A stretch of DNA of 64,000 nucleotides from DASPLX01 sp035627375 (GTDB lineage: Bacteria; Pseudomonadota; Gammaproteobacteria; Burkholderiales; Burkholderiaceae_D), in contig DASPLX010000046.1 in the NCBI GenBank assembly GCA_035627375.1, positions 62,001 through 126,000 of the forward strand, in the 5' to 3' direction. The position numbers and the translations under genes were made by a program. Positions 34,016-40,428 of the stretch are shown here, piece by piece. The notes beneath the pieces are model-generated. The model saw only the letters and a list, made by a program, of their open reading frames with translations, searched no databases and had not been told where the DNA came from. Within the stretch, counting starts at the first letter, position 1, and every line of letters begins with the position of its first letter.

Positions 34016-35401
34016 ATGCATCCGCTGCTCGCCCACGATCTGAAACATGCCGACGAACTCCTCGACCGGACACGCGCCTACGCCGCCGCCGTGGTCGCCG
34101 GACTGGCCGAACGGCCGGTCACGGTCCGGCCGGAGCCGCCGGCGCACCGCCCGCTGCCGCCGGCCGGCATCGGCTTCGACGCCGCGCTGGACGACTTCCG
34201 CGCGCGCTGGGCGCCCGGCTTTTCCGGATCGGCCGGTCCGCGCTATCTCGGCTTCGTGACCGGCGGGGCGACCCCGGCCGGCATCGCGGGCGACTGGCTG
34301 ACCGCCGCGTTCGACCAGAATCCGACCGCCGGCCTGGATTCCACCGCGCCCGACCTGGAACGGGAAACGATCGCATGGCTGCGCGATCTGTTCGGATTGA
34401 GCGATGCCCAGCATGGCTGCTTCGTCACCGGCGCCACCATGTCGAACGCGGTCGGGCTGGCGATCGGACGCGAGTGGATCGGCGAAACGAAGGGTATCTG
34501 CGTCAGCCAGGAAGGGCTGGCCGCGCTCGGCGCCGTCACGGTGTTGTCCGGCGCCCCGCATTCGAGCATCTACAAGGGGCTGTCGCTGCTCGGCATCGGC
34601 CGCAAGTCGCTGCGCCGCCTGCCGTCGCTGCCCCAGCGCGAAGCCGTCGACCTGGAGGCGCTGGAACAGGCGTTACGGGAATTGAAGGGCGAGCCGGCGA
34701 TCGTGGTGGCCAATTGCGGCACCGTCAATACCGTCGATTTCGACGACCTCGCCGCCATCGTCGCGCTGAAGCGGCGCTATCCGTTCTGGCTGCATGTCGA
34801 TGCGGCGTTCGGCGGATTCGCGGCGCTGCTGCCGGAGCATGCGCACCTGGTTGCGGCCCTGGATGCCGCCGATTCGATCTGCATCGATTGCCATAAATGG
34901 CTGAACGTGCCCTATGACAGCGCGGTACAGTTCACGCGCCGGCGCGACCTGCAATCGCGGGTATTCCAGAACAACGCGGCTTATCTCGGCATGCCGCTGG
35001 AGAATCCGGATTTCGTCCATCTCACGCCGGAAAATTCGCGCCGGCTGCGCGCCCTGGCCGCCTGGTTCGCCCTCGCTTCCTACGGCCGGGACGGGCAACG
35101 CGACATCGTGGCGCGCAATATCGAGGCCGCCCGAACCCTCGGCGAGCGCATCGGGCAAGAGCCCCGCCTGCGCCTGCTGGCGCCGGTGCGCATGAATGTC
35201 GTCTGCTTCACGCTGGCCGACGCGCCGACCGAAAGCCGGATCCAGTCCTTCGTCGAACGCCTGCGCGACGATGGCGAAGCCTTCCTGACGCCGACCGTGC
35301 TGCACGGCGTCTGGGCATTGCGCGCGGCGTTCAGCAACTGGCGCACGACGCCGGAAGACGTCGATCGCATCTTCGATGCCGTCCGGCGCGCCTGCCCCTG
35401 A
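34016..35401 (+). CDS. PLP-dependent group II decarboxylase-like protein
   Basis: The 461-residue protein has the fold-I group II decarboxylase pattern: GFVTGGATPAGIAGDWL at the substrate side, HGCFVTGATMSNAVGLAIGR, LHVDAAFGGFAALLPEH with the PLP Asp, and the catalytic lysine in CIDCHKWLNVPYDSA. Likely reactions are decarboxylation of glutamate-, tyrosine- or tryptophan-like amino acids; specificity is not clear. I chose ATG 34016 because the 75 bp after the alternative ATG 33941 look like promoter DNA. It is divergent from the MocR regulator. Confidence 0.88.
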   Translation: MHPLLAHDLKHADELLDRTRAYAAAVVAGLAERPVTVRPEPPAHRPLPPAGIGFDAALDDFRARWAPGFSGSAGPRYLGFVTGGATPAGIAGDWLTAAFDQNPTAGLDSTAPDLERETIAWLRDLFGLSDAQHGCFVTGATMSNAVGLAIGREWIGETKGICVSQEGLAALGAVTVLSGAPHSSIYKGLSLLGIGRKSLRRLPSLPQREAVDLEALEQALRELKGEPAIVVANCGTVNTVDFDDLAAIVALKRRYPFWLHVDAAFGGFAALLPEHAHLVAALDAADSICIDCHKWLNVPYDSAVQFTRRRDLQSRVFQNNAAYLGMPLENPDFVHLTPENSRRLRALAAWFALASYGRDGQRDIVARNIEAARTLGERIGQEPRLRLLAPVRMNVVCFTLADAPTESRIQSFVERLRDDGEAFLTPTVLHGVWALRAAFSNWRTTPEDVDRIFDAVRRACP

Positions 35402-35419
35402 ACCGCATCCGAACAGGCT

Positions 35420-35812
35420 TCATTCGCCCATCGGCGTGCATAACTCGACCAAGGTGCCGTCCGGACAACGGACATAGGAAACCGTCTGTCCCCAGGGCAT
35501 GGCCTTCGGCGGCATCATTTCCGCAGCGCCGGCAGCCAGGGCCTTGGCATGGGCGGCTTGCACGTCGGACGTCGTGAAGGCCACCTCCATGCCGAGCGGC
35601 AGCGGCGAGGCGTCGACTTTCACATAGCCGTCCGGAAAATGCGCGGCGCCGATATCATGCGATGCGAACGACAAGGTCGTGGCGCCGGTCTCGAGCTCGC
35701 CGTATTGGCCCGATTCATGGAGAAAGCGACGCTGCAAACCGAAAGCCCTCTCGAAAAAACCGAGCGATGCCGCCACGTCGGCAACGTAGATCAGGGTATA
35801 TCCGAATTTCAT
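35420..35812 (-). CDS. VOC (glyoxalase/bleomycin resistance-like) protein
   Basis: A 130-residue single VOC module with both beta-alpha-beta halves: LIYVADVAASLGFFERAFGL, then VAFTTSDVQAAHAKALAAGA and SYVRCPDGTLVELCTPM. The final Glu in VELC is the usual metal ligand. Substrate unknown. ATG 35812 lies 6 nt after GGAGG. A LexA-box-like sequence lies about 52 bp upstream. Confidence 0.9.
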   Translation of the reverse strand: MKFGYTLIYVADVAASLGFFERAFGLQRRFLHESGQYGELETGATTLSFASHDIGAAHFPDGYVKVDASPLPLGMEVAFTTSDVQAAHAKALAAGAAEMMPPKAMPWGQTVSYVRCPDGTLVELCTPMGE

Positions 35813-35863
35813 TTCCATCCTCCTCTGTTGATCATATGACGACGCCCCCATGGCGGCCGCACA

Positions 35864-35879
35864 CTGTACAAAAACACAG
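35864..35879. promoter_or_regulatory. LexA-box-like palindrome upstream of the VOC gene
   Basis: CTGT-N8-ACAG, extended on the minus strand to TACTGT-GTTTTTGT-ACAG, fits the CTGT-N8-ACAG SOS box of beta- and gammaproteobacteria. It overlaps a TATACT that could be the -10 of the VOC gene. One such match by chance in a window this size would not be surprising. Confidence 0.4.
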
Positions 35880-36106
35880 TATAGCAAATAGACATCGAAA
35901 TTCGCCGGCGAAAACAACACTTTCGCGGCAAGCATGCCGCTCCGTCCCGGCAAAACGTGCATCGACGCAAGGAAGTGCTAACCTGAAATCACGCCTTCTC
36001 ATGGCAAGCGCCGCCATGCGGAGAGATAAAGCCGCTCACGGGCGCCGGCGAACGGAGCCCGCTTCGACGGTACATGAACTCGAGTCTTTCACCAGGGAGA
36101 AAATCA

Positions 36107-37156
36107 ATGGGTCATTCTCAACGTCCGTCTTCGCCCGCGTTCGTCGCGGCGGTCCTGGCATCCGGCCTGCTGCTCGGCGGGTCGGCTTGCGCGCAAGGCA
36201 AATCGGTCCTGACCATCTATACCGCCTTCGAGCCCGAAACGATCAAGTTCTACCGGGCGGCCTTCGAGAAGGAACATCCCGACATCGAAACGCGGTGGGA
36301 GCGCGAATCGACCGGCGTCATCACCGCCCGGCTGCTCGAGGAAAAGAGCGCGCCGAAAGCGGACGTGGTCGTCGGTCTTGCCGCCACCAGCCTCGCGCTG
36401 CTGGCGCAGGAAGGCATGCTGATGGGGTACGAGCCGAAAGGCTTCAAGCATTTGAATCCGGCCTATGCCGATACGGCGCGGCCGCCGACCTGGGTCGGCA
36501 ACGACGTGTTCGGCTCGACCATCTGCTTCAACACCGCCAAGGCCGCCGAACAGCACTTGCCGAAACCCGTCAGTTGGAAAGATCTCACCAAGGATGTCTA
36601 CAAGGGCAAGATCGTCATGCCGCATCCCGGCTCCTCCGGCACCGGCTACCTGGACGTGAGCGCATGGATCCAGATGTGGGGCGAGAAGGAAGCCTGGAAG
36701 TACATGGATGCCTTGCATGAGAACATCGCCTACTACACGCACTCCGGCTCCAAGCCGTGCAAGCTGGCCGGCGCCGGCGATATCCCGATCGGCATTTCCT
36801 TCGAATTCCGGGCCGGCCTGGAGATCCGCAGCGGCAAGCCGATCGCGGCGGTCTTTCCGGCGGAAGGGTTGGGCTGGGATATCGAGGCGAACGCTATCCT
36901 GAAAGGCGCCAAGAATGTCGACGGCGCGAAGAAGCTGGCCGACTGGATGGCGAGCAAGGAAGCCAACGCCATTCACGGTAATTTCTTCACCATCGTCGCC
37001 TATCCCGGCCAGGCGAAGAAGATGGAGGGCATCCCGGACAACTATGAAAGCCTGCTCATGAAGAAGAACGACTTCAATTGGGCGGCGAAGAACCGGGAAC
37101 GCATCATCAAGGAGTGGACCAAGCGCTATGGGGCGAAGGCGGAGCCGAAGTCCTGA
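36107..37156 (+). CDS. Periplasmic binding protein, 2-aminoethylphosphonate/iron-type
   Basis: The 349-residue protein has a signal peptide (PAFVAAVLASGLLLGGSACAQG) and the class of binding domain shared by putative 2-aminoethylphosphonate and ferric-ion binding proteins (LTIYTAFEPETIKFYRAAFE, IVMPHPGSSGTGYLDVSAW, AGAGDIPIGISFEFRAG). ATG 36107 follows CAGGGAGA. No permease or ATPase genes are adjacent, so it is an orphan component or part of a split system. A second binding protein follows 85 bp downstream. Confidence 0.87.
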   Translation: MGHSQRPSSPAFVAAVLASGLLLGGSACAQGKSVLTIYTAFEPETIKFYRAAFEKEHPDIETRWERESTGVITARLLEEKSAPKADVVVGLAATSLALLAQEGMLMGYEPKGFKHLNPAYADTARPPTWVGNDVFGSTICFNTAKAAEQHLPKPVSWKDLTKDVYKGKIVMPHPGSSGTGYLDVSAWIQMWGEKEAWKYMDALHENIAYYTHSGSKPCKLAGAGDIPIGISFEFRAGLEIRSGKPIAAVFPAEGLGWDIEANAILKGAKNVDGAKKLADWMASKEANAIHGNFFTIVAYPGQAKKMEGIPDNYESLLMKKNDFNWAAKNRERIIKEWTKRYGAKAEPKS

Positions 37157-37241
37157 TCGCGTCGTCCAGCCGCGTTGTCCAGTCCCGGCGCGACTCCTCC
37201 CCGATCTCCGGAGGAGCCGCACCGGCCCAGAGGAGGCCTCC

Positions 37242-37994
37242 ATGCGCAGACGTTTGCTCTCCCTGTTGTTCGGGACGATGTGCGGCCTGGCCGCCGCGGC
37301 GGAGACGCTGCCGGCCTACAACACCTATCAGACGCCGCCCTTCGTGGTGGAGGAAGGCGCCGGCTTCGCGGCCGACGTCATCGACTATCTCAACGCCAAT
37401 CTCAAGGGCCAGTATCAATTCCAACTGATTCAGCTGCCGCGTCTGCGTCTGAACAGGATCGTGACCAACGTTCCCGATTTCAAGGGCGTCGTCCTGTTCC
37501 TGAATCCGAAGTTCGTCGGCGACCTCGACAAGACGAAATACTTCTGGACCCACGCCGTCATGGCGGATGCAAACAAGGTCATTTCATCTTCCGCCAGGAA
37601 GCTCGAATACAACGGGCCGGAATCGTTGAAAGGCTTGCGCTTCGGCGGCGTGCTCGGCCATCGCTATGACGGACTGGAAGAGATGTTCGGGAAGGACGTC
37701 GCCCGCGAAGACGTGGCGTCCGAATCGCTCAACCTGATCAAGGTGGCGCTCGGACGCGTCGACGTGACGATCATGCCGCACAGCAGCTTCCGCTATCTCC
37801 TCAAGAGCCTGGGCGCCGACGGGCCGGAGCGCGGCAGCCTGTATATCTCGAAGAAGGATCACCTGCAGTTCGACCGCCATTTCTTCGTCGCCAGGGAAAA
37901 CGCGGCCCTGGGCCATACGCTCAACCAGGTGATCGCGGGCATGAAATCCGATCCCGCCTGGAAAGCCATTCTCGCGAAATACGGCCTGGATTGA
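37242..37994 (+). CDS. Periplasmic solute-binding-like protein (SBP_bac_3 type)
   Basis: The 250-residue protein has a signal peptide (RRRLLSLLFGTMCGLAAAAE) and a family 3 solute-binding layout (YNTYQTPPFVVEEGAGFAAD at the N-terminus, LKGLRFGGVLGHRYDGLEEM, VTIMPHSSFRYLLKSLG). Many bacterial relatives without transport partners are of unknown function. AGGAGG precedes the ATG. It is probably co-transcribed with the upstream binding protein. Confidence 0.85.
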   Translation: MRRRLLSLLFGTMCGLAAAAETLPAYNTYQTPPFVVEEGAGFAADVIDYLNANLKGQYQFQLIQLPRLRLNRIVTNVPDFKGVVLFLNPKFVGDLDKTKYFWTHAVMADANKVISSSARKLEYNGPESLKGLRFGGVLGHRYDGLEEMFGKDVAREDVASESLNLIKVALGRVDVTIMPHSSFRYLLKSLGADGPERGSLYISKKDHLQFDRHFFVARENAALGHTLNQVIAGMKSDPAWKAILAKYGLD

Positions 37995-37999
37995 GCCGG

Positions 38000-38036
38000 C
38001 CGGCATGGCGCGCGCACGGAGGTGCGACAATGCCGG
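38000..38036. repeat. Stem-loop after the second binding-protein gene
   Basis: CCGGCAT (38000-38006) and ATGCCGG (38030-38036) flank an inner GCAC/GTGC stem. There is no T-run. It may stabilise or end the upstream transcript. Confidence 0.45.
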
Positions 38037-38094
38037 TTCGGCTTGAGCTTCGGCTTCCGCGCGCGGTCCAAGCCGAATCGACCGGAGAACCGCC

Positions 38095-38559
38095 ATGAAC
38101 ACGCCTTCCTTCTTGCCGCGCTTGCTCGCGCTCTGCCTGCCGCTCTGCACGGCGCTGGCGCCGCTGTCGTGCGCCGCCGAAACCGATCAATCCGCCGTGC
38201 CCGGCACGCGGCGTCCGCCGATGAACCGCGGCGTTCCGGAGGGCATGGAAACGCTGAGACAGGCCATTGCCCGCGAGGTCGCGGTGCCGCTCGCCGACGA
38301 TCCTTCCCAATGCGGCCTGATGCCGCTGGGCGCCCGCGCCTGCGGCGGACCGCAGTCCTATCTGGTCTATTCGCGCAAGGTGTCGAACGAAGCGCGCCTG
38401 CGCGAACTGGTCGAGCAATACACGCGGATGGAACAGGAGTGGAATCTGAAGAGCGGCGTCCGCAGCATCTGCATGGTGGAGACGATGCCGCAAATCGTTC
38501 TCGCCGACGGCAAATGCCAGGCCAGCCGCGACGGCGGCGGACAAGGCCAGGTCCGCTAG
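38095..38559 (+). CDS. Small secreted protein of unknown function
   Basis: A 154-residue protein with a clear signal peptide (LLALCLPLCTALAPLSCAAE; the LSC could be a lipobox) and a mature domain with four cysteines (CGLMPLGARACGG, SICMVET, GKCQAS), probably disulfide-bonded in the periplasm. The C-terminus is Gly-rich. I recognise no family. It ends 17 bp from the convergent DUF421 gene. Confidence 0.75.
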   Translation: MNTPSFLPRLLALCLPLCTALAPLSCAAETDQSAVPGTRRPPMNRGVPEGMETLRQAIAREVAVPLADDPSQCGLMPLGARACGGPQSYLVYSRKVSNEARLRELVEQYTRMEQEWNLKSGVRSICMVETMPQIVLADGKCQASRDGGGQGQVR

Positions 38560-38576
38560 CGCCCTCGGCTCGGCGT

Positions 38577-39065
38577 TCACTCCTTTTTCCGGATGACGCT
38601 GAATTCGCCGTCCGGCTCCAGGAAAACCGCGCTCACCTCGTCGAGCGAGGTGATCTCGTGTTCGCGCAGGCGCGCCCACAATTCGTCCTCGGTGATGAAC
38701 TCGTGCCGCAGGTTGCGGCGCACGAGGCGGCCGTCCTTCACGAGCGGCAGGGATGACGGCTCGGCGAAGCGGCGAAAGGCGGGCGAGCGGAAACTCAGCC
38801 AGTCGAATGCGACGTTCCAGAAAATCAGCGTGGCTACCAGGAGCACGCCATCGGTGATCGATTTGTATTCTCCCGACATGCCGTTTTGCGCGGCATCGGC
38901 GACGATGACGAGAATGAGAATGTCGGCGATTCCGACCGCCCCGATGTCGCGCCGGATAACGAAGCGGAAGATCGCGAACAGGAACCAATACATCACGGTG
39001 CCGCGGATGACGATCTCCGCCACCGGCAATTGCAGCGAAAACAGTTCCGACCAATCGACGTTCAT
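38577..39065 (-). CDS. DUF421 (YetF-like) membrane protein
   Basis: The 162-residue protein has two or three N-terminal membrane helices (VMYWFLFAIFRFVIRRDIG, GIADILILVIVADAAQNGM) and a C-terminal cytoplasmic domain with PLVKDGRLVRRNLRHEFITE. This is the layout of the DUF421/YetF family, linked to sporulation and stress in Bacillus but of unknown activity. A strong terminator lies just before its start, so it is separated from the PRC genes. Confidence 0.9.
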   Translation of the reverse strand: MNVDWSELFSLQLPVAEIVIRGTVMYWFLFAIFRFVIRRDIGAVGIADILILVIVADAAQNGMSGEYKSITDGVLLVATLIFWNVAFDWLSFRSPAFRRFAEPSSLPLVKDGRLVRRNLRHEFITEDELWARLREHEITSLDEVSAVFLEPDGEFSVIRKKE

Positions 39066-39075
39066 GACTGCGGCT

Positions 39076-39109
39076 AAAAAAAAGCAGCGTCGCTGGAACG
39101 CGGCGCTGC
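39076..39109 (-). terminator. Rho-independent terminator after the PRC-barrel genes
   Basis: On the minus strand GCAGCG-c-CGC-N6-GCG-a-CGCTGC forms a symmetric stem with one internal mismatch and is followed by eight T residues. It lies 33 bp after the PRC-barrel stop and just before the DUF421 start. Confidence 0.88.
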
Positions 39110-39141
39110 CGAGGATACCGCGCGACGGCGGCCGCTCTCGC

Positions 39142-39582
39142 TTATTGCTGCCAGTAGGGACGCGCGTTGTAATAGCTGTAGACTTCCGAAGCCCAGGTCG
39201 GATCGGCCATCGAGGGCCAATGGTCCTTGTCGAAGCCCGGCGCGTTTTTCAGGCGTTCCGGGTCGATGTCGAGCACGAAGCATTCGCGGTCGGCGTCGAG
39301 CGTGAGGGCGCTCCACGGAATCGCGAAGTACTTCTCGCCCATGCCGAGGATGCCGCCGAAGGACAGCACGGCATAGGCGACGCGGCCGCTCGGCACGTCA
39401 AGCATGATGTCCTCGATCTCGCCGAGGTCTTCGCCTTGCATATTGACGACCTTGTCGCCCTTGAGCGTCCTGGCCGCCATCACTTCCGGTCCCGGACCGC
39501 CGGAGTAATCATGCTGCTGGTCGACGATGCGCGCGCCGCCGGAAGTGCTGCCGGTGCCGCCGGTAGTGGTTGTCGGGTCCAT
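39142..39582 (-). CDS. PRC-barrel domain protein (cytoplasmic copy)
   Basis: The 146-residue protein has a short Gly/Thr/Ser-rich lead, then a PRC-barrel (VVNMQGEDLGEIEDIMLDV, AYAVLSFGGILGMGEKYFAI, PWSALTLD). It ends NAPGFDKDHWPSMADP...YYNARPYW. That C-terminal motif is shared with the exported paralogue upstream. No signal peptide. GGAGAAAGGA precedes the ATG. It is probably co-transcribed with the paralogue from the sigma-54 promoter at 40379-40394. Confidence 0.87.
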   Translation of the reverse strand: MDPTTTTGGTGSTSGGARIVDQQHDYSGGPGPEVMAARTLKGDKVVNMQGEDLGEIEDIMLDVPSGRVAYAVLSFGGILGMGEKYFAIPWSALTLDADRECFVLDIDPERLKNAPGFDKDHWPSMADPTWASEVYSYYNARPYWQQ

Positions 39583-39718
39583 GATGAATCCTTTCTCCGC
39601 TGTCGATTGACATGATGCGGACACCCTGGCAGCGGAATGCTTCGGGCGCCGCACCAATGCGATTGTCGAACGGCGCACAGGTTCCGCGCCTCTTGAATCC
39701 GCCGCGCGAATCGCGGCC

Positions 39719-40339
39719 TTACTTGCCTGGGGAAGAAGCGCCGCTGCGTTCGCCTCTTTCAGCCGCGTCGCTCTCGCCGCTGCTGCCCGAAGACTGCTGG
39801 CCGCGCCGTGCCGCGGTCATGCCTTCCCAATACGGCCGCTGGTTGTAATAGCGAGCGGTTTCGGTGTTCCACTGTTCGCTCGCCATGTCCGGCCAGCGAT
39901 CCTTGTCGAAGCCGGGGGCGTTTCTCAGCTTTTCGCGATCGACGTTCAGCACCAGCTTGTCTTCCGCATCGGGCCGCAGCGCCTGCCATGGAATCGCGAA
40001 GTACTTGCTGCCGACACCGAGCGTGCCGCCGAAACTCACGACCGCATAAGCCACCTGTCCGCGCGTCCGATCGAGCACGATATCCTGGATGTCGCCGATC
40101 TTCCTGCCTTGGGCGTCGACGACATCGGTGCCGATCAGCTTGCTGGCGCGGCCAAGATCCGGCGTCACCTTATCGTCGGCCGCCGAACGAGGCGCGGTTT
40201 GCCTGCCGGTTTGCGTTTGCGTGGCCGCGCCCGAAGCGCCCGAACTGCCGGTCGCTTTCTGTTCGTTGTCGGCGAGGGCCGGACCGAACGCTGATGCCAG
40301 GAAAATTGCAAGAACGGTCATCTGAAGCGATGTTTTCAT
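39719..40339 (-). CDS. Exported PRC-barrel domain protein
   Basis: The 206-residue protein has a signal peptide (SLQMTVLAIFLASAFGPALA), a Gln/Thr/Ser-rich linker, and a PRC-barrel (VVDAQGRKIGDIQDIVLDR, AYAVVSFGGTLGVGSKYFAI, PWQALRPD). It then has NAPGFDKDRWPDMASEQW and YYNQRPYW, shared with the cytoplasmic paralogue, and a Ser/Gly-rich tail. It acts in the periplasm or outer layer; function unknown. CAGGAGG precedes the ATG. A near-perfect sigma-54 promoter lies 40 bp upstream. Confidence 0.88.
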   Translation of the reverse strand: MKTSLQMTVLAIFLASAFGPALADNEQKATGSSGASGAATQTQTGRQTAPRSAADDKVTPDLGRASKLIGTDVVDAQGRKIGDIQDIVLDRTRGQVAYAVVSFGGTLGVGSKYFAIPWQALRPDAEDKLVLNVDREKLRNAPGFDKDRWPDMASEQWNTETARYYNQRPYWEGMTAARRGQQSSGSSGESDAAERGERSGASSPGK

Positions 40340-40378
40340 AAAACCTCCTGGTCGATACAAAGTGCGGGACCATGCATA

Positions 40379-40394
40379 CGCAAAGCGCGTGCCA
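40379..40394 (-). promoter_or_regulatory. Strong sigma-54 promoter of the PRC-barrel genes
   Basis: The minus strand reads TGGCACG-CGCT-TTGCG: a perfect -24 element, GG-N10-GC, 11 of 12 consensus bases. It lies in the 89-bp gap after the fusion glycosyltransferase stop and ends 39 bp before the ATG at 40339. Confidence 0.8.
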
Positions 40395-40428
40395 CATGCA
40401 CGAGCGCGGAACTTCTCGCTCGGAAAAC

